From Propionibacterium acidifaciens DSM 21887 (GTDB taxonomy: Bacteria > Actinomycetota > Actinomycetes > Propionibacteriales > Propionibacteriaceae): a stretch of 64,000 nt of DNA. Made by a program: the position numbers and the translations under genes. The notes below the pieces were generated by a model. It saw only the letters and a program-made list of their open reading frames with translations. It did no database searches and was not told where the DNA came from. The stretch covers positions 25,912 through 89,911 of the forward strand of contig NZ_AUFR01000010.1 of the NCBI RefSeq assembly GCF_000426605.1. Reading direction: 5' to 3'. This document shows, one piece after another, positions 1 through 9,034 of the stretch; within the stretch, counting starts at the first letter, position 1; the number at the start of each line of letters is the position of its first letter.

Positions 1-900
1 CTGCATGTCCGACAGGGTCTGGGCGCCGATCGTCTCGGCCGAGGTGTCGAGGCTGGAGCGCACGTCCTGGATCGTCGAGGAGGTCTGCGCGAGCACCTGG
101 TTGACCTGGGCGGCGAGCTCGATGGTGCGCTCCTCGAGGTCCATCTGGGCCCTCATCTGCGACGAGGCGTCCAGCAGGGAGTTCGACGAGGAGTCGGTGG
201 CCAGTCCCGGCTGCACCGAGATGGAGAAGTCGGGGCTCGAGAAGTTCTTGGCGTCGACGACAAGGCGCAGATCGGCGCTGGCCGGCATCATCGGCGGGGC
301 CAGCAGGTCGGCCCACTGCACCTGGGTCCTGCCGTCGGAGTCCATGCTCACCAGGCCGTTCGTCGTGTCGCCATCACCCTCGACGATGACGTCGCCGGCG
401 CCCGTGCCCTCGAGCGAGGCCGAGGCGACGACGGTCAGCGGCGCCCCGACGAGCGCGCTGGTGCTGTAGGAGTTGCCGTCCATGTCGTAGCTGACCTGCT
501 GGGCGACGAGCGTGAGGTTCTCGATCGAGACGTCGATGACGACCTTGCCGCTGTAGCCGTTGAGCTCGGACAGGTCGCTGCCGGACGAGTCCGCGGTCCG
601 GTAGCTCGTGGTGACGCGCGCGGGGAGGTCGTCGGCGGTCTCGGACGGGGAGAACTCGTCGGACGAGGAGCTGCTCGACCGGTTCGACCTCGTCGTGATG
701 CTCGTGGCCCTGACCGCCGTCATCGTGCCGTCGCCCGACATGGTGACGTCGACGGCGCGCAGCAGGGAGTCGCCCTGGCCCAGCGCCGTGCCGGGCCTGA
801 TCGCCATGCCCGCCACCAGGGCGGCGATGGCCGCCGCGGCGAGACCGGCGCGCGTCCGCCGTGACGAATGGATCAGACGGCTGCCACGATGAGTGCCCAT
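1..900 (-). CDS. Exported protein of unknown function, C-terminus beyond window
   Basis: This open frame has no stop before the window edge, so only the first 300 residues are seen. The product starts with a basic N-region and a hydrophobic stretch (LAAAAIAALVAGMAI, about residues 19-33) that fits a Sec signal peptide or anchor. It continues with a Ser-rich linker (NRSSSSSDEF) and a beta-like region. The last ~60 visible residues are helical and rich in Gln, Ser and Leu (MRAQMDLEERTIELAAQVNQ), probably coiled coil. I do not recognise the family. It lies downstream of the Ser/Thr kinase gene on the same strand with a 285-base gap that has its own -10-like site. The ATG at 900 follows an AAGGAA ribosome site. 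Confidence 0.6.
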   Translation of the reverse strand, partial: MGTHRGSRLIHSSRRTRAGLAAAAIAALVAGMAIRPGTALGQGDSLLRAVDVTMSGDGTMTAVRATSITTRSNRSSSSSSDEFSPSETADDLPARVTTSYRTADSSGSDLSELNGYSGKVVIDVSIENLTLVAQQVSYDMDGNSYSTSALVGAPLTVVASASLEGTGAGDVIVEGDGDTTNGLVSMDSDGRTQVQWADLLAPPMMPASADLRLVVDAKNFSSPDFSISVQPGLATDSSSNSLLDASSQMRAQMDLEERTIELAAQVNQVLAQTSSTIQDVRSSLDTSAETIGAQTLSDMQ

Positions 901-974
901 TGCGTTCCTTCCAGGGGGTGGGAGGCCTCGGCGCGGCCGCATCCCGCGCACCTCGACCGGGAAAACACCCATCG

Positions 975-980
975 AGTCTA
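975..980 (-). promoter_or_regulatory. -10-like hexamer before the exported-protein gene
   Basis: Read on the minus strand this is TAGACT, matching the actinobacterial TANNNT -10 pattern, about 75 bases before the ATG at 900. No convincing -35 is visible. The rest of the 901-1185 gap holds two imperfect copies of CTCCCAGNGAGACGGNGACG (near 1010 and 1072) of unknown meaning. Confidence 0.35.
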
Positions 981-1185
981 CGGGATCATCATGGCCCGTC
1001 CACAGCGTTCTCCCAGTGAGACGGAGACGGCCCGTCCGGTCGGACCACGGACGAGGAGCAGCCGGGCGGCGCTCCCAGAGAGACGGGGACGCCCGCCGCA
1101 GCCCTGCCCCGATCAGGGGGAGGCACCGGGGCCCTCCCGCGAGGAGGGGACGGTCCCGATCCGATCACCTCCGGAGGGGTGCGGC

Positions 1186-3171
1186 TCAGCTCCCGTGCGC
1201 CGCGATCTGGAAGCTGCTGCTCGTGAGGTCCGTGAAGTTGCCCACCTGGGCGTCGACCGTGCACGAATCGGCCACCTGCTGGGCCGCCACGTTGAGGCCG
1301 TCGCTCGTGACGGTGAGCGCGCCGGCGCATCCGTCCGAGAAGCGCACTCCGGACTCCCCTCCCGCGACGGCCTCGAGCATGGAGCTGGGTTTGCCGGTGG
1401 ACGGGCTCTTGTACAGGGGGTTCAGGTCGTCCTGCCCGCTGGGCCACACCGGCAGCAGCGAGATCTCCAGGCCGGACTGGTTGACGACCTTGTCGGGGGT
1501 CTTGACGGTGATGTCCTGCAGGCGCTGGACCGGGTAGTGGGTCGACTCGACGCTCGAGTCCGTGACGGCCGCCGTCGTCGCGGCGGCGGCCCGGTCGAGC
1601 CAGGCCTGCACCGCCGACTCCTCGTCGCCGTCGTCGAACGTCACGGGCACCTGGGCCTGCACCTGGAGGTTCTGCCCCGCCGGCACCTGCCCCGGGTCGA
1701 CGGACCAGCCGCAGTCGACGCTCAGACCGCTCGTGGTCGTCAGGTTGTGGCCGGCCCGGGCCCCGCCGAGCCAGGTGACGTCCGGGCAGGCCGCGCCGTC
1801 GGCGGCACCGGGGACGACTTCGAGGAACGGCCCTTCCAGGGGGGCCTTCTGCGCCGTGTAGGTGATGGTCAGGTTCACCGACCCGGACGAGGCGTCGTAG
1901 CCGGCCTCGCGCCGGATGCCCAGCCCCGTCGGGAGGGCCTGGTCCTGCTGGCTCGCCTTGACCGGACCGGAGTTCCTGCGGTGGGGCGGGAAGAGGTGCC
2001 CGCCGCCGCGGAGGATCGCGAAGGCGCTCACCCCGACGAGCACCATGGCGGCGCCGATGATCAGGGACACCATCCGCTTGCCGGGACGCCTCGGGCCGGG
2101 CGCGGATTCGGCCCCCGTCGTCCCCAACTGCACCTGTTCCGGCTGGTGCGGCGTGACGGGCCGCAGCCGAGTGGCACCGGAGGGGGCGTCGAGCTCGGGC
2201 TCGGGGCTGATGTCGACGACGGCGGTGGGACGCGACTCCGCCGCGGCGGATTCGACCCCGGGGCTCCTCACCACCGTCATGGGGTGGGCGCCCTCGAACT
2301 CCTCGGGCGCCTCCACCGGCTCGAGCGCAGGCAGCTGCGCGACGAGGAGCACCAGCTCCCGGCAGGAGGCCGCGGCCTCCTGCGCGCCGGGTCTGCGCCC
2401 GGGGTCCTTCTCGAGCATCCCCGACAGCAGCTCCCACAGCGGCTCCGGCACGTCGAGAACGGGCACGCGGGACTGCACGTGTCGGTGGGCGACGGCGTAG
2501 TCCGTACCGGGCCCGGCGAACGGCGTACGCCCGGCGAGCAGCTCGTAGGCCATGATGCCGGCCGAGTAGACGTCCGACGCGAAGCCGGCCCGGCCCGAGT
2601 AGATGAGCTCCGGACTCATGTACTCGGGTGTGCCGATGAGTCCCGTCGTGGACTTCGCATCGCCCATCATCACCGAGGCGATGCCGAAGTCGCTCACCCT
2701 GAGGGCGCCCGGATCCTGCGGACCCCACTCGGGGTCGAGCAGCACGTTGTCGGGCTTGACGTCGCGGTGCACCACGTCGTGCTCGTGCGAGGCGGCCAGC
2801 GCGTCGAGGACGGCGGCCATCGCGGCCAGCGCCGTGCCCGGCGGCAGGGTCCGGCTCGTGTCGAGCCGGTCGCGCAGCGATCCCCCGGCGACGAAGTCCA
2901 TGACGATCGCCAGCTGCTCGCCCTCGACGACGAGGTCGCGGAAGCCGACGATGTTGGGATGCCTCAGGGACTCCAGGACGGCACGCTCCTGGATGAACCG
3001 CCCCACCAGGTCGCGGTCGGCGGCGTGCTGCGGGTAGAGGAGCTTGGCGGCCACGCGTTCGCCCGTGCGCAGGTCGGTGGCGGCCCAGACCGCACCCGTG
3101 GCGCCCTGCCCGACCTTCTCGACCAGACGGTACGAGGCACCCAGGGCGTCGTCGAACTTCTTACCGACCAT
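1186..3171 (-). CDS. Membrane-anchored serine/threonine protein kinase
   Basis: A Hanks-type kinase of 661 residues. The N-terminal ~265 residues are the catalytic domain: Gly-rich loop GQGATGAVW, catalytic loop HRDVKPDN, DFG motif DFGIAS and activation segment GTPEYMSPEL are all intact. A Pro/Ala-rich juxtamembrane linker follows, then one membrane span (MVSLIIGAAMVLVGVSAFAI) and a ~250-residue extracytoplasmic domain without PASTA repeats that I do not recognise. The frame is open further upstream, but I chose the ATG at 3171 because the kinase fold begins right after it, it has GGAGGA upstream, and a GATAAT -10 site at 3217-3222 would make an upstream start untranscribed. It resembles actinobacterial PknA/PknB-type sensors. 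The ligand and substrates cannot be read from sequence. Confidence 0.88.
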   Translation of the reverse strand: MVGKKFDDALGASYRLVEKVGQGATGAVWAATDLRTGERVAAKLLYPQHAADRDLVGRFIQERAVLESLRHPNIVGFRDLVVEGEQLAIVMDFVAGGSLRDRLDTSRTLPPGTALAAMAAVLDALAASHEHDVVHRDVKPDNVLLDPEWGPQDPGALRVSDFGIASVMMGDAKSTTGLIGTPEYMSPELIYSGRAGFASDVYSAGIMAYELLAGRTPFAGPGTDYAVAHRHVQSRVPVLDVPEPLWELLSGMLEKDPGRRPGAQEAAASCRELVLLVAQLPALEPVEAPEEFEGAHPMTVVRSPGVESAAAESRPTAVVDISPEPELDAPSGATRLRPVTPHQPEQVQLGTTGAESAPGPRRPGKRMVSLIIGAAMVLVGVSAFAILRGGGHLFPPHRRNSGPVKASQQDQALPTGLGIRREAGYDASSGSVNLTITYTAQKAPLEGPFLEVVPGAADGAACPDVTWLGGARAGHNLTTTSGLSVDCGWSVDPGQVPAGQNLQVQAQVPVTFDDGDEESAVQAWLDRAAAATTAAVTDSSVESTHYPVQRLQDITVKTPDKVVNQSGLEISLLPVWPSGQDDLNPLYKSPSTGKPSSMLEAVAGGESGVRFSDGCAGALTVTSDGLNVAAQQVADSCTVDAQVGNFTDLTSSSFQIAAHGS

Positions 3172-3506
3172 CTTCCTCCGCCTGCTCCGACCCGCCGGTC
3201 CGCGGGCACGCAGCCCATTATCCATGCCCGGCGCACCGCCCCACGGTCGGCGCCCCCATGGCCTGACGGCCCGGCGTCCGTTCCGAGGGTTCGATGAGGC
3301 GGGCGCGAGGGTGACTGGCGGCTCATCCAACTCGTCCGCCTCACCCCGTCCAACGTGGCTTCGCGGGCACCGGGGCGGCCAGCGGATCCGACCCGAGGTG
3401 CACGCCTCAGCGTTGGTTTGAGCTGTTCGGGGTGCGTCGGGGCTTGTCGGCGTGATTTGCGTGGGCGGTTGGGAGGCACTATATGGTCTCGATGGGATGG
3501 TGGCTC
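3172..3506. other. Intergenic region between kinase and IS remnant
   Basis: These 335 bases hold the presumed kinase promoter (GATAAT on the minus strand at 3217-3222). No gene is supported. The part after about 3400 may belong to the left end of the decayed insertion sequence that follows, but I could not define a terminal inverted repeat. Confidence 0.4.
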
Positions 3507-4117
3507 ATGCGCCCGTTCGCGCGGAAGGTGAGGACCGCTTCGGGGCGCCTGCAGTGCAGATCGTGGAGAAGAAGCACGGGCGGCGTCGTGTCGTGGAGCA
3601 TCCGGGCCCGGCTCGTACGGAGGCCGGCACTGCCGCGTTGATGCCGGTGGGACGGGAGGAACCGGCTGTCAGGGATCAGCCTGACCTCGGTTCCGATGAC
3701 CCCTTGGACGACCGGTCTCGATCACGCGGCGGCGCGGCCGTGCAGGGGCAGGCCTCCCGGTTGTTCGTCGAGACGATTCGCGGGGCCTGGGACCGGCTCG
3801 GGTCCCGAGCGGTCGAGGACGAGGCGTTCTTCCAGCTCGTGCCGGCGCGTCCGGTGGAACCGGCCCCGAACTCGGACGGCCTCCGTGCGATCGACGGACG
3901 CGGGCTGCCCGCGCCGCACCGCAACGCATTCACCAGAGCGCTCCGCCGCTGCGCGGGCGACGACCACCGCAGCACGATCACCGGGGTGTGCTCCCAGCAT
4001 GCCCGGCATGAGCGCGGCGGGGACGTCTCGTTGCTGCTCCATGACATGACCACTTCGTGTTTCGAGGCCGAGAAGGAAGACAGTCCGCGGAAGACCGGCT
4101 ACTCGAAGGTAGAGTGA
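3507..4117 (+). pseudogene. Decayed N-terminal part of an IS1634-family transposase
   Basis: The reading begins MRPFARKVRTASG in one frame and continues after a frameshift near 3545 as GAPAVQIVEKKHGRRRVVEH in another. This is the characteristic N-terminus of IS1634-family transposases. Downstream, DDEAF-like (VEDEAFFQLV), PAPHRNAFTRAL and LLHDMTTSCFEAEKEDSPRK match the next conserved blocks (usually YDVTTLYFEAE...). The frame stops after TGYSK, where intact relatives continue SKERRVDPQ, so the DDE catalytic core and C-terminus are gone. Family membership is recalled from known transposases. The frameshift and truncation are seen directly. Confidence 0.75.
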
Positions 4118-4388
4118 AGTGGGTTTTTCGGACAGTGGTGAATGTTCGTCTCGGGCCGCTTGGGTCCGGTGCCGGCTTCGCCCGGTGCGCGGTGGTCGAT
4201 CGCCGGGTGGGGCCTGCTGCGACCGCATGCCGACCCGGTCCCGGGGGTCCACCCCGGCGGCGCTCGGATCGTGCATGTGCTTCCGGGGGATCGGGGCGGC
4301 CGTCCACCGCCGGGACGACGGCCGGGTTCCCGACTCGGGGCCGCGGCTCCCGGCCGCGGGCCATGCCTCGGGCTCCGCGACCGCCGGC

Positions 4389-6881
4389 TCAGAGTTTCTC
4401 GAGCGGCGCGAAGCGCAGGGCGAGGCGTTTGACGCCACCCGAGCCGAAGTCGACGTCGGCCTTGGCGTTGTCGCCACTGCCGCTTGTCGCGACGACCGTG
4501 CCCAGCCCGAAGCTGGGGTGCAGCACGCGATCGCCCGCCTCGAGCGAGACGATCCGAGAGTCACGGCCGGCCCCCGAGGCGGGCATGTGCCCCCGCCCCG
4601 AGCCGAACGCCGGGGCGTCGTCCCGCGGCCCGGAGGCGCCCGCGGCCCGCCGCGAGGCGCCCGTACGGGCGCCGGCGCTCAGGGTCCAGCCGTCCAGCTC
4701 GACGGCGGTGCGCTGCCAGTCGATGAGCTCGGCGGGGATCTCCTCGAGGAAGCGGCTGGCCGGGTTGTACTGCGGGGCGCCCCACGCCGACCGGACGGCA
4801 GCGCGCGAGACGTAGAGCCGCCGTCGGGCCCGGGTGATGCCCACATAGCTCAGCCGGCGCTCCTCGGCGAGCTCGTCCTTGCTCGCCAGGGCCCTCATGT
4901 GGGGGAAGACGCCATCCTCCATCCCGGTGAGGAAGACGTTGTCGAACTCCAGTCCCTTGGCCGTGTGCAGGGTCATGAGGGTGACGACGCCCGGCGAGTC
5001 CGGGTCGGCGTCGGGGATCTGGTCGGAGTCGGCCACCAGGGCGATGCGCTCCAGGAAGACGCCGAGCGAGTCGTCGCCCTCGAGGGCGCGGGCGTCCAGC
5101 TCCTCGTCGTCGACGGCGACCTGGTCGGCCTCCAGGTCGACGACGTGGGCCTGGGCGACGAACTCCTGGGCGACCGCCACGAGCTCGACGAGGTTCTCGA
5201 CGCGAGTCTGGTCCTGCGGGTCCTTCGAGGCCTTCAGCTCGTCCAGCAGGCCGGAGTCCTTGAGCACCGCCGCCAGGACCTGGTCGGCGGGGGCCCCCTG
5301 CTCGACGAGCCCGCGGAGGCCGCGCATCAGTTCGCCGAACGCCCGCACCTGCCTGGTCGAGCGGGTGGCCATGCCGGGCACCTCGTCGACGCGGTCGACG
5401 GCCTCGGTGAAGGCGATCCCCTCGTCGGCGGCGAAGACCTCGAGCGCCGCCTCGGCACGGGCACCGATGCCCCTCTTGGGCACGTTGAGGATGCGGCGCA
5501 CCGAGACGTCGTCCACGGGATTGGCGATGGCCCGCAGGTAGCTCAGGGCGTCGCGCACCTCGCGGCGCTCGTAGAAGCGCACTCCCCCGACCACCCGGTA
5601 CGGCAGGCCGAGACGGATGAAGACCTCCTCGAACGGGCGCGACTGGGCGTTGGTGCGGTAGAAGACGGCCGTGTCGGAGTACTTGCAGCCCTCCTCGTCG
5701 TGCAGCCGGTCGATCTCGTCGGCCACCCAGCGGGCCTCGTCGTGCTCGGTGTCGGAGACGTAGCCGATGATGCGCTCGCCGCCGGACACGCTGCTCCACA
5801 GCTTCTTGGCGGGCCGGTCCGGGTTGTTGCCGATGACGGCGTTGGCGGCCGACAGGATCGTCTGGGTGCTGCGGTAGTTCTGCTCCAGCAGGATCGTGCG
5901 GGCGCCGGGGAAGTCCTTCTCGAAGTCGAGGATGTTGCGCACGTCGGCGCCCCTGAAGGAGTAGATCGACTGGTCGGAGTCGCCCACGACCATGAGCTCG
6001 GGCGGCGGCACCGCCGGCGCGCCGGGAACCGGGTCGAGCGGCGAGCAGAGCTCGCGGATGAGCATGTACTGGGCGTGGTTCGTGTCCTGGTACTCGTCGA
6101 CGAGCACCTGGCGGAAGCGGCGGCGGTACTTCTCGCGGACGTCCGGGTGCGTCCGGAGGAGCCGGACCGTCAGCATGATGAGGTCGTCGAAGTCCACGGC
6201 GTTGGCGGCGCGCAGTCTGCGGTCGTACTCGGCGTAGGCGCGCGCATGGAGCTCGTCGTTGCCGCTGGCGGCATCGGCGAGCGCCTCGGCCGGGCCTGTC
6301 AGCTCGTTCTTGGCGTTCGAGACCCGGGCGAGCACCGAGCGCGGCGGGAACTTCTTCGCGTCGACGTCCTCGTCGCGCAGCACGAGGGCCATGAGTCGGC
6401 GGGCGTCGGCGTCGTCGTAGATCGAGAAGTTGCGCCGCAGCCCGAACTCGGGCGCCTCGCCCAGTTCGGCGCGCAGGATGCGCACGCAGGCCGAGTGGAA
6501 GGTGGAGACCCACATCGCCCGGGCGCGCCGGCCGACCAACGCTGTGACGCGGGCCCGCATCTCCGCCGCCGCCTTGTTGGTGAAGGTGATCGCCAGCACC
6601 GAGCCCGGGTGCACGCCGCACCGGGAGATGAGGTGGGCGATGCGGCGCGTCAGTACGCGCGTCTTGCCCGAGCCGGCACCGGCCACGACGAGCACGGGCC
6701 CCCCGGTGTGGACGACGGCCTCGCGCTGGGGCCCGTTGAGGCCCTCGAGCAGGCGAGCCTCGTCCTCGTCGGGCCCGGACGGGCCGTCGACGCCGGGCGC
6801 AGGCACCGCCCCGGCCCCGTGAAGGGCATCGAGACGAGCGCCGAAGGCGGCGAACGGGTTGGGCGAGGCGGCATCAGTCAT
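4389..6881 (-). CDS. pcrA: ATP-dependent DNA helicase PcrA/UvrD
   Basis: An SF1A 3'-5' helicase of 830 residues for nucleotide excision repair and replication-conflict removal. Motifs in order: Q-motif LNGPQREAV, Walker A GAGSGKTR, motif II VDEYQDTNHAQY, motif III GDSDQSIYSFRGAD, motif IV QNYRST, motif V TLHTAKGLEFDNVF, motif VI YVGITRARR. The C-terminal tail ends in the PcrA-specific domain (GDRVLHPSFGLGTVV), which in relatives contacts RNA polymerase. I placed the start at ATG 6881 (MTDAASPN), because the open frame upstream only translates a 45-base tandem repeat. A TACGAT -10-like site lies 9 bases before this ATG. The gene is alone on its strand, divergent from the phospholipase-D gene. 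Confidence 0.95.
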   Translation of the reverse strand: MTDAASPNPFAAFGARLDALHGAGAVPAPGVDGPSGPDEDEARLLEGLNGPQREAVVHTGGPVLVVAGAGSGKTRVLTRRIAHLISRCGVHPGSVLAITFTNKAAAEMRARVTALVGRRARAMWVSTFHSACVRILRAELGEAPEFGLRRNFSIYDDADARRLMALVLRDEDVDAKKFPPRSVLARVSNAKNELTGPAEALADAASGNDELHARAYAEYDRRLRAANAVDFDDLIMLTVRLLRTHPDVREKYRRRFRQVLVDEYQDTNHAQYMLIRELCSPLDPVPGAPAVPPPELMVVGDSDQSIYSFRGADVRNILDFEKDFPGARTILLEQNYRSTQTILSAANAVIGNNPDRPAKKLWSSVSGGERIIGYVSDTEHDEARWVADEIDRLHDEEGCKYSDTAVFYRTNAQSRPFEEVFIRLGLPYRVVGGVRFYERREVRDALSYLRAIANPVDDVSVRRILNVPKRGIGARAEAALEVFAADEGIAFTEAVDRVDEVPGMATRSTRQVRAFGELMRGLRGLVEQGAPADQVLAAVLKDSGLLDELKASKDPQDQTRVENLVELVAVAQEFVAQAHVVDLEADQVAVDDEELDARALEGDDSLGVFLERIALVADSDQIPDADPDSPGVVTLMTLHTAKGLEFDNVFLTGMEDGVFPHMRALASKDELAEERRLSYVGITRARRRLYVSRAAVRSAWGAPQYNPASRFLEEIPAELIDWQRTAVELDGWTLSAGARTGASRRAAGASGPRDDAPAFGSGRGHMPASGAGRDSRIVSLEAGDRVLHPSFGLGTVVATSGSGDNAKADVDFGSGGVKRLALRFAPLEKL

Positions 6882-6914
6882 GACCCAGCAATCGTACCGG
6901 CGCACCTGCTCCTC

Positions 6915-7004
6915 GGCACGCGCCCGCCGGGCGCGCCGCACGACGGGCGCCAATCCCCCGGCACGCGCCCGCCGGGCGCGCCGCACGACGGGCGCCAATC
7001 CCCC
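6915..7004. repeat. Two perfect tandem copies of a 45-bp unit
   Basis: Positions 6915-6959 and 6960-7004 are identical. The unit is very GC-rich and itself carries short palindromes (GCCGGGCGC-type). It fills most of the divergent intergenic region between pcrA and the cardiolipin-synthase-like gene. Because 45 is a multiple of three, the duplication keeps upstream frames open, which makes false pcrA N-terminal extensions. Confidence 0.95.
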
Positions 7005-7024
7005 GCATCATGGCCCGGCGACCC

Positions 7025-7030
7025 TAGAAT
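7025..7030 (+). promoter_or_regulatory. -10-like TAGAAT, leaderless start of the PLD gene
   Basis: TAGAAT stands 6 bases before the ATG at 7037, and no Shine-Dalgarno sequence fits between. Transcription would begin at or next to the A of ATG. Confidence 0.5.
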
Positions 7031-7036
7031 CGGCCC

Positions 7037-8293
7037 ATGTCCTCGATTCCCCACCGTGTCAGGCGCGCGATCGGCGTGGCACTCCTGGCGGTCGCCGCAG
7101 CACAGACGACCGCGGCAGCGGCGGTCATGACGATGGATCATCTGCGCAAACGCCGCCAGGGCCCGCCCACCTTCCCGCGCAGTCCGGTGGCCGAGGCCAG
7201 CGCCCACCACGACGAGGTGACGGTCTACTCGTTCGGCGAGGACCTCTACGCGGACATGCTGGCCGCCATCGACGCCGCCACCGACCGCATCTACTTCGAG
7301 ACCTTCATCTGGAAGGGCGACGAGATGGGCCGGCGCTTCAAGCGGGCGCTCATCGACGCCGCCGACCGCGGCGTCGAGGTCTACGTCGTTTACGACGCCT
7401 TCGCGAACATCGTCGTCGACCCCCGTTTCTTCAGCCTCCCCGGGTCGATCCACGTCAAGACGCACCCGCTGGTCCAGTCGGCCGCCTTCTGGAACCTGCG
7501 CTACTCGGGCCGGGACCACCGCAAACTGCTCGTCATCGACGGCGAGGTCGCCTTCATGGGCGGGTACAACATCGGCTCGCTGTACGCCGACTCCTGGCGC
7601 GACACCCACGGCCGTTTCACCGGCCCGTGCGTGGCGGAGTTCGAGAACGCCTTCATCGACTACTGGAACATGCGCCCGGTGCACCTGTTCTGGTGGCGCC
7701 CGTCCTCGCGCCCCGAGCTGCCCGACGTGGTCGAGCGAGACTGGGGCGGGCCCGTCACCCTGCAGCGCAACGTGCCGCGCCGGCGGGTCTACCCGATCCG
7801 CAACATGTACCTCGAGGCGATCGACCGGGCCCAGCGGAACATCTGGCTCACGACGGCCTATCTCATCCCCGACGATGACCTCCGCACCGCCCTGGGGCGC
7901 GCCGCCAAACGCGGGGTCGACGTGCGGATCATCGTGCCGGCCGAGTCGAACCACATCCTCACCGACTGGTTGAGCCGGGGCTTCTACTCGGGCATGCTCC
8001 GCGACGGCATCCGGCTGTTCCTCTACCAGAACGCCATGGTCCACGCGAAGACGGCGACGATCGACGGCCAGTGGTCGACGATCGGCACCGCCAACCTCGA
8101 CCGCCTCTCGCTCGTGGGCAACTACGAGATCAATGCCGAGATCGTCTCGCCGACCGTCGCCGACGCCCTCGAGGGGATCTTCCTCACCGACCTCACGAAC
8201 TGCCGCGAGGTCGACCTGGCGCACTGGGAGCAGCGCAGCCCGGTCGCGAAGTTCACCGAGGGCCTGCTGGCGCCCTGGCGCCCGATCTTCTGA
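7037..8293 (+). CDS. Phospholipase D-type cardiolipin synthase-like enzyme
   Basis: 418 residues with an N-terminal hydrophobic segment (VALLAVAAAQTTAAAAV) that anchors or exports it. Two PLD/HKD half-domains follow: HRKLLVIDGEVAFMGGYNIG and HAKTATIDGQWSTIGTANLD each carry the HxKxxxxD triad. Such enzymes make cardiolipin by phosphatidyl transfer between phosphatidylglycerol molecules through a phosphohistidine intermediate at the membrane. Actinobacteria commonly also use a CDP-alcohol type synthase, so this copy may be an accessory or another PLD-family phosphodiesterase. It is monocistronic and ends against a hairpin shared with the convergent response regulator gene. Confidence 0.82.
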   Translation: MSSIPHRVRRAIGVALLAVAAAQTTAAAAVMTMDHLRKRRQGPPTFPRSPVAEASAHHDEVTVYSFGEDLYADMLAAIDAATDRIYFETFIWKGDEMGRRFKRALIDAADRGVEVYVVYDAFANIVVDPRFFSLPGSIHVKTHPLVQSAAFWNLRYSGRDHRKLLVIDGEVAFMGGYNIGSLYADSWRDTHGRFTGPCVAEFENAFIDYWNMRPVHLFWWRPSSRPELPDVVERDWGGPVTLQRNVPRRRVYPIRNMYLEAIDRAQRNIWLTTAYLIPDDDLRTALGRAAKRGVDVRIIVPAESNHILTDWLSRGFYSGMLRDGIRLFLYQNAMVHAKTATIDGQWSTIGTANLDRLSLVGNYEINAEIVSPTVADALEGIFLTDLTNCREVDLAHWEQRSPVAKFTEGLLAPWRPIF

Positions 8294-8330
8294 GCCGACG
8301 GGACCCGGCGCGCTCGTCCCGGGTCGGCGC
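8294..8330. terminator. Hairpin between convergent genes
   Basis: GCCGAC at 8294 pairs with GTCGGC near 8324-8329, extended by an inner CCGG/CCGG pair after a bulge. It could serve both the PLD gene (+) and the response regulator gene (-). There is no U-tract. Confidence 0.4.
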
Positions 8331-8332
8331 GC

Positions 8333-9034
8333 TCAGACCAGCTTGCGGTCGGTGGCCCACTTCGTCAGCTCGTGGCGGTTCGACAGCTGGAGCTTGCGCA
8401 GTACGCTCGACACGTGCGTCTCGACCGTCTTGATCGAGATGAACAACTCCTTGGCGACCTCCTTGTAGGTGTAGCCGCGGGCGATGAGCTTCATGACCTC
8501 GCGCTCGCGCTGGCTGAGCCGGTCGAGGTCCTCGTCGACGCTGGCGACCGAGATGGAGCCGGAGAAGGCGTCGAGGACGAAGCCGGCGAGCCGGGGGCTG
8601 AACACGGCGTCACCGGTGGCGACGCGGCTGATGGCGTCGACCAGGTCGTCGGTGCTGATGGACTTGGTGACGTAGCCGCGGGCACCGGCGCGGATGACGC
8701 CGATGACGTCCTCGGCCGCGTCGGAGACCGACAGGGCCAGGAAGGTGATCTCGGGCGCGTTCCGGTGCACCTGCTTGGCGACCTCGGCCCCGCCCCCGCC
8801 GGGCAGGTGGACGTCGAGCAGGACGACGTCGGGCCGCGTGTCGAGGATGGTCCGGACGGCGCTCGTCACGTCCTCGCCCTCGCCGACGACGTCGACGTGC
8901 TCGGGCGCGGAGCTGGTGAGCTCGTGGCGCACACCCGCGCGGAAGATCGCGTGGTCGTCCACGAGGACGACCCGCCAGGGCCCCTCGTGCGTGGGCTGCT
9001 CGGGGCTCACGAGAGCCTGCGGGGCGTTGGTCAT
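8333..9034 (-). CDS. NarL/FixJ-family response regulator
   Basis: 233 residues. The receiver domain starts VVLVDDHAIFRAGV (acidic pocket DD), with the phospho-acceptor Asp in VVLLDVHLPGG and the conserved Lys in YVTKSIS. The C-terminal ~65 residues are a LuxR-type helix-turn-helix (LSQREREVMKLIARGYTYKE, then KTVETHVSSVLRKL). Its ATG overlaps the stop of the upstream sensor kinase by four bases (ATGA), so the pair is translationally coupled. The linked PspC genes suggest it answers envelope stress, by analogy with actinobacterial PspC-linked systems. Confidence 0.92.
   Translation of the reverse strand: MTNAPQALVSPEQPTHEGPWRVVLVDDHAIFRAGVRHELTSSAPEHVDVVGEGEDVTSAVRTILDTRPDVVLLDVHLPGGGGAEVAKQVHRNAPEITFLALSVSDAAEDVIGVIRAGARGYVTKSISTDDLVDAISRVATGDAVFSPRLAGFVLDAFSGSISVASVDEDLDRLSQREREVMKLIARGYTYKEVAKELFISIKTVETHVSSVLRKLQLSNRHELTKWATDRKLV

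Noticed and set aside
868..3297. A very long plus-strand open frame (over 800 codons) antisense to the kinase
   Set aside because: It is Arg/Gly/His-rich with no recognisable domain and mirrors the GC-skewed third positions of the kinase gene. The minus strand has full kinase motifs.
6882..6998. A 39-residue N-terminal extension of PcrA
   Set aside because: It is translation of the 45-bp tandem repeat and has no ribosome site; the conserved protein starts at 6881.
4119..7130. A 1000-codon plus-strand open frame opposite pcrA
   Set aside because: Composition is that of an antisense shadow (Asp/Val/Gly/His runs), and all helicase motifs are on the minus strand.
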